Shown one piece after another: positions 52,340 through 61,451 of a stretch of 64,000 nt of DNA; position 1 is the stretch's first letter, and each line of letters starts with the position of its first letter. Below the pieces are notes generated by a model. The model had not been told where the DNA came from. It saw nothing but the letters and a program-made list of their open reading frames with translations, and did not search any database. This DNA comes from Pseudomonas oryzihabitans (lineage in GTDB: Bacteria; Pseudomonadota; Gammaproteobacteria; Pseudomonadales; Pseudomonadaceae): the NCBI RefSeq assembly GCF_007665395.1, contig NZ_VDND01000004.1, positions 235,847 to 299,846 on the forward strand. Direction: 5' to 3'. The translations under genes were made by a program, and so were the position numbers.

Positions 52340-52354
52340 CACTGGAGTTTTCCC

Positions 52355-53572
52355 ATGGCTGTCGGTCTCGGTCCGCTCTCCACGCTGCACCCGGTTCCCG
52401 GTTTTGAACTCGGTATCGCCTCCGCCGGCATCAAGCGCCACGGGCGCAAGGATGTGGTGGTGATGCGCTGTGCCGAAGGCTCCAGCGTGGCGGGGGTCTT
52501 TACCCTCAATGCCTTCTGCGCCGCACCGGTGATCATCGCCCGCCAGCGCTTCGCCGGCCCGGTGCGCTACCTGCTGACCAACACCGGCAACGCCAACGCC
52601 GGTACCGGCCAGCCCGGCCTAGCCGCCGCCGAGCGCACCACCAAGACCCTGGCGACCCTGGCCAGCGTCGGCGAGGAGGCGGTGCTGCCGTTCTCCACTG
52701 GCGTGATCGGCGAACCGCTGCCGGTGGAGAAGATCGAGGCTGCTTTGCCGGCCGCCCTGGCCGATCTGGCCGAAGACAACTGGGCCGCTGCCGCCAGTGG
52801 CATCATGACCACCGACACCCTGCCCAAGGGCGCCAGCCGCCAGTTCCAGGTCGACGGGGTGACCGTCACCGTGACCGGCATCAGCAAGGGCGCCGGCATG
52901 ATCAAGCCGAACATGGCCACCATGCTGGGTTACGTCGCCACCGACGCCAAGGTCTCCCGTGAGTTGTTGCAGGACCTGCTGGCCGACGCGGCCAATCGTT
53001 CCTTCAACCGCATCACCATCGACGGCGACACCTCCACCAACGACTGCTGCATGCTGGTCGCCACCGGTCGCGCGACCATGGCCGAGATCACCCAGCCCAG
53101 CGGCGAAGCCTTCGAGCAGCTGCGCGAGGCGGTGTTCTCGGTGTTCGCCGAGCTGGCCCAGGCCATCGTCCGTGACGGCGAGGGTGCCACCAAGTTCGTC
53201 ACCGTGCAGGTCAACGGCGGCGGCAATGCCCAGGAGTGCCTGGACGTCGGCTATGCCGTGGCCCATTCGCCGCTGATCAAGACCGCGCTGTTCGCCTCCG
53301 ATCCCAACTGGGGCCGCATTCTCGCCGCCGTCGGCCGCGCCGGGGTGCCCGACCTGGACGTCAGCCTGATCGACGTCTTCCTCGGCGGGGTGCAGATCTG
53401 CCAGCAGGGCGGTCGCGCGGCGAGCTACACCGAAGAGCAGGGTGCGCGGGTCATGGCCCAGGCGGAGATCGAGATCCGCATCGAGCTGGGGCGCGGTAGC
53501 CACCAGGAGACCATCTGGACCACCGACCTGTCCCATGACTATGTGAAGATCAACGCCGAGTACCGTACCTGA
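52355..53572 (+). CDS. argJ: Bifunctional ornithine acetyltransferase/N-acetylglutamate synthase ArgJ
   Basis: ArgJ transfers the acetyl group of N-acetylornithine to glutamate, recycling it in arginine synthesis; the bifunctional form also uses acetyl-CoA. The 405-residue precursor cleaves itself before a Thr in NMATMLGYVATD (T189) into alpha and beta chains. Conserved TNTGNANAGTG and SDPNWGRILAAVGRAG blocks are present. ATG 52355 follows CTGGAG; an in-frame upstream start reads through the leader hairpin and is rejected. Confidence 0.95.
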   Translation: MAVGLGPLSTLHPVPGFELGIASAGIKRHGRKDVVVMRCAEGSSVAGVFTLNAFCAAPVIIARQRFAGPVRYLLTNTGNANAGTGQPGLAAAERTTKTLATLASVGEEAVLPFSTGVIGEPLPVEKIEAALPAALADLAEDNWAAAASGIMTTDTLPKGASRQFQVDGVTVTVTGISKGAGMIKPNMATMLGYVATDAKVSRELLQDLLADAANRSFNRITIDGDTSTNDCCMLVATGRATMAEITQPSGEAFEQLREAVFSVFAELAQAIVRDGEGATKFVTVQVNGGGNAQECLDVGYAVAHSPLIKTALFASDPNWGRILAAVGRAGVPDLDVSLIDVFLGGVQICQQGGRAASYTEEQGARVMAQAEIEIRIELGRGSHQETIWTTDLSHDYVKINAEYRT

Positions 53573-53659
53573 CCGGCCGCTCTGAGCGGCGCTGTGGCGT
53601 GCGGCGAGCCCGCACGCCTGCTGCGGCCCTGAGGGCTGCACCCTTTCGAGGAATCCCGC

Positions 53660-54298
53660 ATGTCCCAGCTGCAACTCGTGATCGGCAACAAGAACTTCTC
53701 CTCCTGGTCGCTACGGGCCTGGCTGGCCATGGAGCTGAGTGGCGCGGCCTATGAGGAGGTGTCGGTCCCGCTCTACACGCCCAACAGCCGCGCCCTGCTC
53801 AAGGCCCAGTCGCCCACCGGCAAGGTGCCGGTGCTCAAGCTGGCCGCGGGCACCATCTGGGATTCCCTGGCCATCGTCGAATACCTCGCCGAAGCCTATC
53901 CTGACGCCGGCCTGTGGCCTGCCGATACCCTGGCGCGCGCCCATGCCCGGGCGCTATGCGCCGAGATGCACAGCGGCTTTCTCGCCCTGCGCCGCGAGCT
54001 GCCCATGGACCTGCGCCGGCGCCAGCGGCTGAAGTCGACCACCGCCGAGGCGGTGGAAGACATCCAGCGCATCCAGCGGCTGTGGCGCGAATGCCGCGAG
54101 CGCTACGGCGAGCAGGGCCCCTATCTGTTCGGCACCCCGACCATCGCCGACGCCTTCTATGCGCCGGTGGCGAGTCGTTTCCGCAGCTATGGAGTCGAGC
54201 TGTCGGCCGAGGCGGCTGCCTATGTCGAGACCATCTACGCCTGGCCGGCCTTCCAGCGCTGGCTGGCGGAGGCTGAAACCGAGGAGCAGAGCGCATGA
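53660..54298 (+). CDS. Glutathione S-transferase family protein
   Basis: This cytosolic GST-fold protein has 212 residues. The thioredoxin-like domain (1-80) has NKNFSSWSLRAWLAME, where Ser or Trp lies near the glutathione site, and DSLAIVEYLAEAYP. The C-terminal domain is helical (~90-205), with FGTPTIADAFYAPVASRF. Substrates are unknown. It starts 87 bp after argJ, and its stop overlaps the Nudix gene start by 4 bp. Confidence 0.9.
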   Translation: MSQLQLVIGNKNFSSWSLRAWLAMELSGAAYEEVSVPLYTPNSRALLKAQSPTGKVPVLKLAAGTIWDSLAIVEYLAEAYPDAGLWPADTLARAHARALCAEMHSGFLALRRELPMDLRRRQRLKSTTAEAVEDIQRIQRLWRECRERYGEQGPYLFGTPTIADAFYAPVASRFRSYGVELSAEAAAYVETIYAWPAFQRWLAEAETEEQSA

Positions 54299-55242
54299 GT
54301 CGTTTGCACGTCGTCGCCGCGGTGATCCGCGATCCTGTTGGGCAGATCCTCATCGCCCAGCGTCCCGCCCACAAGCATCAGGGCGGACTCTGGGAGTTTC
54401 CCGGGGGCAAGGTCGAGCCCGGTGAGGCCCCGGCGACGGCGCTGGCGCGCGAGCTGGCCGAGGAGCTGGGCATCCAGGTGACGGCGGCTCGACCGCTGTT
54501 GCAGGTACGCCACGATTATCCCGACCAGGCGGTCTTGCTCGACGTCTGGCAGGTGGATGGCTTCACCGGTGAGGCCCATAGTGCCGAAGGCCAGCCGCTG
54601 GCCTGGGTCGCCCCGCGCGAGCTGGCCGACTACGATTTCCCGGCGGCCAACCGGCCCATCGTCCAGGCCGCGCGCCTGCCGGAGCGTTACCTCATCACCC
54701 CCGGCGAGCTGACCACCGCCGAGTTGCTCAACGGCCTGCACCGGGCGCTGGACAATGGCATCCGTCTGGTCCAGCTGCGCACGCCAGATAACTTCGATCC
54801 CCAGTACCGCGACCTGGCCGGCGATGTCCAGGGTCTCTGCACCGGTCGCGCCCAGCTGATGCTCAAGGGGCCGCTGGAGTGGCTGGGCGATTTCCCGGCT
54901 GCTGGCTGGCACCTGACGGCGGCCCAATTGCGCCGCTATGCGCCCAATGGCCGGCCCTTCCCGGAGCAGCGCCTGCTGGCGGCGTCCTGCCATGACGCCG
55001 AGGAGCTGGCCCTGGCCCAGCGGATGGGGGTGAATTTCGTCACCCTGTCGCCAGTGATGCCCACCGCCAGCCATCCCGGCGCCCCGACCCTGGGCTGGGT
55101 CAAGGCCCAGCAACTGCTGGCCGACTGCAATCTGCCGGCCTATCTGCTGGGCGGCTTGGGCGACGAGGACCTCAGTGGCGCCTGGCAAGCCGGCGCCCAG
55201 GGCGTGGCGGCGATCCGGGCGTTCTGGCCTGGCCCCGCGTAG
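54295..55242 (+). CDS. Nudix hydrolase fused to a thiamine-phosphate-synthase-like domain
   Basis: This fusion of 315 residues has a MutT-type Nudix domain (1-130) with a complete Nudix box at 38-60 (G38, E44, R52-E53, E56-E57, G59). A ThiE-like TIM-barrel domain follows (~135-312). MutT removes 8-oxo-dGTP; fused forms of this type are common in gammaproteobacteria. In the ThiE half the usual QLREK is QLRTP, so the thiamine-phosphate synthase activity may be lost. Start overlaps the GST stop (ATGA). The stop codon TAG is supplied by an intergenic palindrome. Confidence 0.9.
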   Translation: MSRLHVVAAVIRDPVGQILIAQRPAHKHQGGLWEFPGGKVEPGEAPATALARELAEELGIQVTAARPLLQVRHDYPDQAVLLDVWQVDGFTGEAHSAEGQPLAWVAPRELADYDFPAANRPIVQAARLPERYLITPGELTTAELLNGLHRALDNGIRLVQLRTPDNFDPQYRDLAGDVQGLCTGRAQLMLKGPLEWLGDFPAAGWHLTAAQLRRYAPNGRPFPEQRLLAASCHDAEELALAQRMGVNFVTLSPVMPTASHPGAPTLGWVKAQQLLADCNLPAYLLGGLGDEDLSGAWQAGAQGVAAIRAFWPGPA

Positions 55243-55369
55243 GTTGGGTTGAGCGCAGCGAAGCCCAACAGGGATGCACCGTGCCCGTGACCGTTGGGCT
55301 TCGACGATGGAGCCGTCGCAACCCAACCTTCGATTTCGGCCGTAGGTTGGGTTCAGCATAGCGAAGGCC
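55239..55369. repeat. Three palindromic repeat copies after the Nudix gene
   Basis: Copies of the GTAGGTTGGGTTGAG family lie at 55239-55270, inverted at 55292-55329, and again at 55341-55369. The first contains the stop codon of the preceding gene. A bidirectional terminator follows. Confidence 0.85.
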
Positions 55370-55370
55370 T

Positions 55371-55401
55371 AAAAAAAGCCCGCCAATCGGCGGGCTTTTT
55401 T
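55371..55401. terminator. Bidirectional rho-independent terminator
   Basis: AAAAAGCCCGCC and GGCGGGCTTTTT form a stem around AATC, with A-run and T-run on either side. It separates the Nudix gene from the convergent xenobiotic reductase gene. Confidence 0.93.
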
Positions 55402-55415
55402 ATCCAGGCGAAAAC

Positions 55416-56465
55416 CTACAGCCGCGGATAGTCGATGTAGCCGACCGGGCCCTTGCTGTAGAAGGTGTCGGGGTGCGGCTCGTTCAGCGCGGCGTCCTGC
55501 TCCAGGCGTTGCGGCAGGTCCGGGTTGGCGATGAAGGGCACGCCGAAGGCCACGGCATCGGCCTTGCCTTCGTCCAGCCAGGCTTTGGCCTTGGCCTTGT
55601 CGAACTTCTCGTTGGCGATGTAGACGCCGCCGAAGGCCGTCTTGAGGTCCGGGCCGAGGCTGTCGCTGCCCGCCGCTTCGCGGATGCAGATGAAGGCCAC
55701 CTGGCGCTGACCCAATTCGCGGGCGACATGGCCGAAGGTGGCGGCAGGATCGCTGTCGCCCATGGTGTGCATGTCGCCGCGGGTGGACAGGTGCACGCCG
55801 ACACGATCGGCGCCCCAGACGTCGATGCAGGCATCGGTCACTTCCAGCAGCAGCCGGGCGCGATTCTCGATGGAGCCACCGTAGCCATCGCTGCGCTGGT
55901 TGGTGTCGCTCTGCAGGAACTGGTCGAGCAGGTAGCCGTTGGCACCATGGACCTCGACGCCGTCGAAGCCAGCGCGCTTGGCGTTCTCGGCGCCACGGCG
56001 GTAGGCGGCGACGATCCCGGGGATCTCGTCGGTTTCCAGCGCCCGCGGAGTGACGTAGTCACGCTTGGGCCGCAGCAGGCTGACATGGCCCTGGGCGGCG
56101 ATGGCGCTCGGTGCCACCGGCAGCTCGCCGTCGAGGTAGCGGGGATCCGAGATACGACCCACGTGCCAGAGCTGCAGCACGATGCGGCCGCCGGCCTTGT
56201 GCACCGCGGTGGTCACGCGCTGCCAGCCAGCCACCTGGGCGTCGGACCAGATGCCGGGGGTGTCGGGATAACCCACGCCCATGGGATCGACCGAGGTCGC
56301 CTCGGTGATGATCAGGCCGGCGGAGGCGCGCTGCACGTAGTACTCGACCATCAGGTCGCCCGGAACGCGGCCCGGTTCGGCGCGACAGCGGGTGAGGGGC
56401 GCCATGATGACGCGGTTGGGCAGTTCCAGGGCGCCGATCTTGATCGGCTCGAACAGCTGAGTCAT
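55416..56465 (-). CDS. xenB: Old yellow enzyme family alkene/xenobiotic reductase
   Basis: This FMN enzyme uses NAD(P)H to reduce activated alkenes or nitro compounds (NemA/XenB type). The 349-residue TIM barrel has the substrate pair H173 and N176 in EVHGANGYLLDQFLQ. Other family blocks are RVIMAPLTRCRA near the N terminus, QLWHVGR and NQRSDGYGGSIENRARLL. It is the last gene of an operon-like group arsR-MFS-xenB with a 15-bp gap to the MFS gene. The closest functional name is inferred; N-ethylmaleimide reductase is an equal alternative. Confidence 0.9.
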   Translation of the reverse strand: MTQLFEPIKIGALELPNRVIMAPLTRCRAEPGRVPGDLMVEYYVQRASAGLIITEATSVDPMGVGYPDTPGIWSDAQVAGWQRVTTAVHKAGGRIVLQLWHVGRISDPRYLDGELPVAPSAIAAQGHVSLLRPKRDYVTPRALETDEIPGIVAAYRRGAENAKRAGFDGVEVHGANGYLLDQFLQSDTNQRSDGYGGSIENRARLLLEVTDACIDVWGADRVGVHLSTRGDMHTMGDSDPAATFGHVARELGQRQVAFICIREAAGSDSLGPDLKTAFGGVYIANEKFDKAKAKAWLDEGKADAVAFGVPFIANPDLPQRLEQDAALNEPHPDTFYSKGPVGYIDYPRL

Positions 56466-56480
56466 GGCTAGCTCTCTTGG

Positions 56481-57644
56481 TTAGCTGGCGGTCGCCAGGC
56501 CGCTCTTGCGGGCCTGGCTGGCGGTCAGCAGGGTGGCGATGAGGGCCAACAGGGCGAGCCCGCTGGCGGCGAGGGGTACCGCGGTAAGACCCAGGCCGTG
56601 GTCGATGACCAGGCCGCCGACCCAGGCGCCGAGGGCATTGCCCACGTTGAAGGCGCCGATATTGAGGGTCGAGACCAGGTTCGGCGCGTCCTTGCCGAAG
56701 GCGACCACGTTGATCTGCAGGGCCGGTACCGCGGCGAAGGCGGCCGCGGCCCAGAGGAAGAGGGTGATCTCGGCGGGCAGGAAGGCATGGCCGGTCCAGC
56801 GCAGCGCGGCGGAGGTCAGCGCCAGGGCGACGAAGATGCCCACCAGGCTGGTGGCCAGGCGCCAGTCGGCCAGGCGACCACCGATGAAGTTGCCCAGGGT
56901 CAGGCCCAGGCCGATCAGCAGCAGGGTACCGGTCACGCCCCGTGGCGACACGCCGGTGACTTCCTGCAGCAGCGGCGCCACATAGGTGAAGAGGGCGAAC
57001 ATGGAGGCGGCGAAGAACACCGTCATCGACAGCGCCAGCCAGAAGCCCAGGCCGCGTAGCGCCAGCAACTCCCGGCGCAGGTCGGCACGGGGCTGGTTGC
57101 GATCGGCGGGCAGCACGCGCCAGAGGCCGACCAGGGCGACCACGCCGATCAGCGCCACCGCCCAGAAGGTCGAGCGCCAGCCGGCGGCCTGGCCGAGGGC
57201 GGTGCCCAGGGGCACGCCCAGCACGTTGGCCAGGGTCAGGCCGGTGAACATCAGGGCGACCGCCGAGGCGCGGCGATTCTCCGGCACCAGGCTCGCAGCC
57301 ACCACGGCGCCGATGCCGAAGAAGGCGCCGTGGCACAGCGCGGTGACCACCCGGGCCAGCATCAGCATGTTGTAGCCACCGGCCACCGCACAGAGCAGGT
57401 TGCCGACGATGAAGATGCCCATCAGCGCGAGCAGGGCGCGCTTGCGCGGCCAGTGGGCGGTGGCCAGCGCCATGAAGGGCGCGCCGATGGCCACGCCGAG
57501 GGCATAGCCGGTGACCAGCCAACCGGCGCTGGGGATGGACACGCCGAGATCGGCGGCGACGTTGGGCAGCAGGCCCATGATGACGAATTCGGTGGTGCCG
57601 ATGGCGAAAGCGCTCAGCGCCAGCACGATGAGAGAAGCGGGCAT
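56481..57644 (-). CDS. MFS transporter (DHA1, arabinose-efflux-like)
   Basis: This inner-membrane proton-coupled exporter has 387 residues and 12 predicted helices. It has FAIGTTEFVIMGLLPNVAADLGVS at the start, the motif-A-like HWPRKRALL loop and a DHA1-type gene family pattern. The substrate is unknown; the reductase and ArsR neighbours suggest efflux of a toxic electrophile or its product. ATG 57644 is chosen over 57659 because AAGGA precedes it at the right distance. Confidence 0.9.
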   Translation of the reverse strand: MPASLIVLALSAFAIGTTEFVIMGLLPNVAADLGVSIPSAGWLVTGYALGVAIGAPFMALATAHWPRKRALLALMGIFIVGNLLCAVAGGYNMLMLARVVTALCHGAFFGIGAVVAASLVPENRRASAVALMFTGLTLANVLGVPLGTALGQAAGWRSTFWAVALIGVVALVGLWRVLPADRNQPRADLRRELLALRGLGFWLALSMTVFFAASMFALFTYVAPLLQEVTGVSPRGVTGTLLLIGLGLTLGNFIGGRLADWRLATSLVGIFVALALTSAALRWTGHAFLPAEITLFLWAAAAFAAVPALQINVVAFGKDAPNLVSTLNIGAFNVGNALGAWVGGLVIDHGLGLTAVPLAASGLALLALIATLLTASQARKSGLATAS

Positions 57645-57662
57645 GAAGATTCCTTGCACAGA

Positions 57663-57953
57663 CTAGAGTTCGCGAGCGAGGCGTTGCAGGAACGCCTGGA
57701 TGGCGGCCTCGTCGCGCTGGTAGAACACCCATTGGCCGATCCGCCGCGTGCTGACCAGTCCGGCCCGGGCCAGCACCGCCAGGTGGGCGGACACCGTCGA
57801 TTGCGACAGCCCGGCACGCGCCTCGATCTGCCCGGCGCACACGCCCACCCCCGGGTCGTGTTCCTGGTGCGGGAAGTGCTGCCGGGGATCGCGCAACCAG
57901 CTCAGGATCTGGCGGCGCAAGGGGTTGGCCAGGGCTTTGAGGATGTCGTCCAT
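57663..57953 (-). CDS. ArsR-family transcriptional regulator
   Basis: This 96-residue winged-helix regulator starts MDDILKALANPLRRQILSWL and has the recognition helix LSQSTVSAHLAVLARAGLVSTRR. C39 is its only Cys (GVGVCAGQI), so a classical metal-binding site is not evident; reactive electrophile sensing is possible. It is the first gene of the arsR-MFS-xenB group, 18 bp from the MFS gene, and probably represses it. The AT-rich stretch just upstream (57960-58030) likely holds its promoter. Confidence 0.9.
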   Translation of the reverse strand: MDDILKALANPLRRQILSWLRDPRQHFPHQEHDPGVGVCAGQIEARAGLSQSTVSAHLAVLARAGLVSTRRIGQWVFYQRDEAAIQAFLQRLAREL

Positions 57954-58171
57954 CGCGGTCGTATCGTCATATCGGGTTGTAACGAACCTTAGATCGTAAA
58001 AAATCGATGTGCAAGCTATCCATTTTTGATTCTGCCTATCGCCGGGTTAGAGGCGCACTATCGCGATAAGTGTCCAGGGGCGCCGCTTCGTTCAGTTGCG
58101 ATTCAGATCGTGCGGCTAGAATCCCAGTGTGCGGCCGAGTCCGCCGCGATCGTTCTTCAAGGAGTCAAGAC

Positions 58172-58867
58172 ATGGCGCTGCCAACCCGTATCCTTCTCGC
58201 CAGCCTGGTCGTGACCGCCCTGGCCGGATGCGCATCTCCCAATCCCTACGAAAACCAGGGCCAGGCTAGCGGCGGCACGTCCAAGACCGCCAAGTACGGC
58301 GGCCTGGGTGCCTTGGCCGGCGCCGTGGCCGGTGCGGCCATCGATCACAACCACCGGGGCAAGGGTGCCCTGATCGGCGCCGCCGCCGTGGGCGCCGCGG
58401 CAGCCGGCTACGGCTACTACGCCGACCGCCAGGAAGCCGAGCTGCGCAAGCAGATGGAGAACACTGGCGTCGAGGTGCAGCGCCAGGGTGACGACATCAA
58501 GCTGATCATGCCCGGTAACATCACCTTCGCCACCGATTCGGCCGACATCGCCAACAGCTTCTACAAGCCGCTCAACGACCTGGCCAATTCCTTCAAGCAG
58601 TTCGACCAGAACAGCATCGAGATCGTCGGCTACACCGACAGCACCGGCAGCCGCGCGCACAACGTCGAGTTGTCCCAGCGCCGGGCGCAGAATGTCGCCG
58701 GCTACCTGACCGCCCAGGGCGTGCCCACGGCGCGCCTGAGCACCCGTGGCGCCGGCCCCGACGCCCCCATCGCCAGCAACGCCACCGCCGATGGCCGGGC
58801 GCAGAATCGCCGGGTCGAGGTCAATCTGCGACCCCTGCCAGGCGCGACGGCCACCCCCGCCCAGTAA
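58172..58867 (+). CDS. OmpA-family lipoprotein (YiaD-like)
   Basis: This outer-membrane lipoprotein of 231 residues has a signal peptide with lipobox LAGC (cleavage before C20). A Gly/Ala-rich glycine-zipper helix follows (~43-85, GALAGAVAGAAIDHN...GAAAVGAAAAGYGYY). The C-terminal OmpA domain (~105-225) binds peptidoglycan, with TFATDSADI, VGYTDSTGS, LSQRRAQNVAGYL and NRRVEVNL. ATG 58172 follows AAGGAG. A strong terminator follows. Confidence 0.92.
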   Translation: MALPTRILLASLVVTALAGCASPNPYENQGQASGGTSKTAKYGGLGALAGAVAGAAIDHNHRGKGALIGAAAVGAAAAGYGYYADRQEAELRKQMENTGVEVQRQGDDIKLIMPGNITFATDSADIANSFYKPLNDLANSFKQFDQNSIEIVGYTDSTGSRAHNVELSQRRAQNVAGYLTAQGVPTARLSTRGAGPDAPIASNATADGRAQNRRVEVNLRPLPGATATPAQ

Positions 58868-58891
58868 CGACCGCTCGTCGCCCGCGACCCG

Positions 58892-58939
58892 CAGTTTCCG
58901 CGCCTTCGTGAAGCAGCGCGGAAACTGCTTTTCCATTTT
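58892..58939 (+). terminator. Rho-independent terminator after the OmpA-like gene
   Basis: CAGTTTCCGCGC (58892-58903) and GCGCGGAAACTG (58916-58927) form a perfect 12-bp stem, followed by CTTTTCCATTTT. Confidence 0.88.
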
Positions 58940-59117
58940 GCGCTCTGATAGACGTCGCGAGGGGTCCCACCTGCCGATTGGCAGGCGGCAGACGCCTGCC
59001 CGGCTGCTACGCTAGTAGGGTTGGGGCATCGCTGTTTATCAGGGTCACAACGGGAAGGGTTAGCCAGCCGCTCTTGGCTGCTGCTGGGCGGCCTAGGCCG
59101 CGGGGAGAGGAGGCTTG

Positions 59118-61256
59118 ATGGAGTGCCCGTTGCCGCAGACAGAGCAAGGCCCGGTATTGCTGGTGGTGGACGACCGCATGGAGAACCTGCTCGCCATGCA
59201 GGCCGTGCTGGAGGTAGGGAACTGGCGGGTGATCACCGCGGCGTCGGGTGAGCGTGCCCTGCAGTACCTGCTGGACGAAACCGTGGACCTGGTGCTGCTC
59301 GACGTCCAGATGCCGATCATGGACGGCTTCGAGGTGGCGCGCATCATGCGCAGCAACCTGCGCACCCGTTTCACCCCGATCATCTTCGTTTCCGCCGAAG
59401 CCCACTCCTACGAATCGGTCCTGCGAGGCTATGCCACCGGCGCGGTGGACTACCTGCTCAAGCCGGTTGATCCCAATATCCTCAGGCACAAGGTGCGCTC
59501 GCTGCTGGATCACGAGCGCAATCGACGCGAACTGCTGCAGGCGACCCAGCAACTGGAACTGGCCAAGTCCTTCAGCGACTCGCTGCTGGACAATGCCTCC
59601 GAAGGCATCCTCACCGTCAACGAACAGGGCCGGGTGACCTTCGCCAACGCCGCCATCGCGCGCATGCTCAGGTGCAGCGTCAGCGATTTGGTCCATGCCA
59701 ACTTCCTCGATTTCCTGGAAGGCGGCACGGGCCTGGACGACTGGCAGACTTCGCCCTTCATGGAGCACTACGACCGCCGCGAGACCTATCGCCTGCACGA
59801 TGCCCGGCTGCGTACCAGTCGCGGCGACTTCCTGCCGGTGGCGCTGTCCTGCGCGCCCTTGCCGCGCATGCAGCGCGCCATGGTCATCATCGCCCTGGAC
59901 ATGTCGCGCATGCGCGAACTGCAGGACCAGCTCGAATCCCAGGCTGTCACCGATGCCCTGACCGGCCTGCTCAATCGCCGTGGCTTCAACCAGACCCTGG
60001 AAGCGGCGCTGGCGCGCACCGGGCGCAACGGCAAGCGCATGGCGGTGCTCTACATCGACCTGGACGGCTTCAAGCGCATCAACGATTCCCTCGGCCACGA
60101 GGCGGGGGACCGGGTGCTGTGCATCGTCGCCGAACAGCTCAAGAGCTGCATGCGGCCCTACGACATCCTGGCGCGCATGGGCGGCGACGAATTCACCGCG
60201 CTGCTCGACTCCCTGGAGCATCCCGAGGATGCCGCGCGGGTCGCCGAGAAGTTGCTGGAGCTGCTGGCCACGGTGCATCGCATCGACGGCATGGAGGTCA
60301 GCCTGGGCGCCAGCATCGGCATCGCCAGCTATCCCGATTGCGGCCACACGGTGGACGGCCTGCTGCGATCCGCCGACATCGCCATGTACGAGGCCAAGCG
60401 CGGTGGCCGTCAGCAATACCGTTTCTTCTCGCCGGAGATGAATGGCCGCGCCCGCTCGCGGCTGATGCTCGAAGAGAGCGTGCGCAATGCCATCGACAAC
60501 AAGGACTTCGTGCTCGCCTACCAGCCGCAGGTCTACCTGCGCGACGGTCGCCTGCGCGGCTTCGAGGCGCTGCTGCGCTGGGAGCACACGGTGGCCGGGA
60601 AGGTCTCGCCCAGCGTGTTCATCCCGCTGCTGGAGGAGACCCGGCTGATCAATCGCATCGGCGACTGGATCTTCCGCGAGGGCGCGATGAAGCTGCAGAC
60701 CCTGCAGGAGATCTATGGCGACGAATTGCTGCTGAGCATCAACCTCAGCCCGGTGCAATTCGGCATGCCGCAACTGGCGGAAAGCCTGCGGCAGATCATC
60801 GAGACCTACGGCCTGCGCCCGGAGCAGATGGAAATCGAGGTGACCGAGACGGCGTTGATGCACGACATCGACTACACCCGGGCGCAGCTGTCGCAACTGC
60901 GCGCCCTGGGCGTACGCATCGCGGTGGACGATTTCGGCACCGGCTATTCCTCGCTGGCCTACCTGCGCCACTTCGAGCTGGATACCCTGAAGATCGACCA
61001 GCTGTTCATCGCCAACATGCTGGACTCCTCGCGGGATGCGGCCATCGTCAGCACCATCCTGGAACTGGGCCGCAACCTGGATCTGGAGGTGATCGCCGAA
61101 GGTGTGGAGACGCTGGAGCAGCGCGACTGGCTGATCGAGCACGGCTGCGAAATCATGCAGGGCTTCCTTGTCTCCCGGCCGCTGAGCGCCGAGGTGACCG
61201 GGCGCTTCCCGCAGCAGGTGGACTGGACCGCGCGGCGACCCGAGCCCACCCTCTGA
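59118..61256 (+). CDS. Response regulator with PAS, GGDEF and EAL domains
   Basis: This 712-residue cytosolic protein has a receiver domain (10-130) with phospho-acceptor D62 (LLDVQMP) and K in LLKPVDP. A PAS-like module follows (~150-270). The GGDEF domain has MGGDEF (355-359) and an intact RxxD inhibitory site (RPYD, 346-349). The EAL domain has EALLR (483-487), INLSPVQF, EVTETAL and DDFGTGYSS. Both cyclase and phosphodiesterase motifs look competent. ATG 59118 follows GAGAGGAGG. No partner kinase is adjacent. Confidence 0.92.
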   Translation: MECPLPQTEQGPVLLVVDDRMENLLAMQAVLEVGNWRVITAASGERALQYLLDETVDLVLLDVQMPIMDGFEVARIMRSNLRTRFTPIIFVSAEAHSYESVLRGYATGAVDYLLKPVDPNILRHKVRSLLDHERNRRELLQATQQLELAKSFSDSLLDNASEGILTVNEQGRVTFANAAIARMLRCSVSDLVHANFLDFLEGGTGLDDWQTSPFMEHYDRRETYRLHDARLRTSRGDFLPVALSCAPLPRMQRAMVIIALDMSRMRELQDQLESQAVTDALTGLLNRRGFNQTLEAALARTGRNGKRMAVLYIDLDGFKRINDSLGHEAGDRVLCIVAEQLKSCMRPYDILARMGGDEFTALLDSLEHPEDAARVAEKLLELLATVHRIDGMEVSLGASIGIASYPDCGHTVDGLLRSADIAMYEAKRGGRQQYRFFSPEMNGRARSRLMLEESVRNAIDNKDFVLAYQPQVYLRDGRLRGFEALLRWEHTVAGKVSPSVFIPLLEETRLINRIGDWIFREGAMKLQTLQEIYGDELLLSINLSPVQFGMPQLAESLRQIIETYGLRPEQMEIEVTETALMHDIDYTRAQLSQLRALGVRIAVDDFGTGYSSLAYLRHFELDTLKIDQLFIANMLDSSRDAAIVSTILELGRNLDLEVIAEGVETLEQRDWLIEHGCEIMQGFLVSRPLSAEVTGRFPQQVDWTARRPEPTL

Positions 61257-61451
61257 GCCCGCGCGGCCGCCTCCGCGGCCGAGGCGCGGAGTGCCAGGCG
61301 CCCGTCGAGCGGCCGGATGGCCGAGCAGGTGCCCTGCCAGACCGGCCCGGGCCGCCGGGGACCGCGATAGGTCTGGCAAACCCGGAAAACCACTGAACGA
61401 ACCCTCGCGTACGCCTTCTTATGCAGTGGCCATTGGCACGGAGTAGGAAGC

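Noticed and set aside
61335..61378. Inverted repeat TGCCAGACC...GGTCTGGCA after the RR-GGDEF-EAL gene as a terminator
   Set aside because: The loop is 26 bases and no T run follows; left unassigned.
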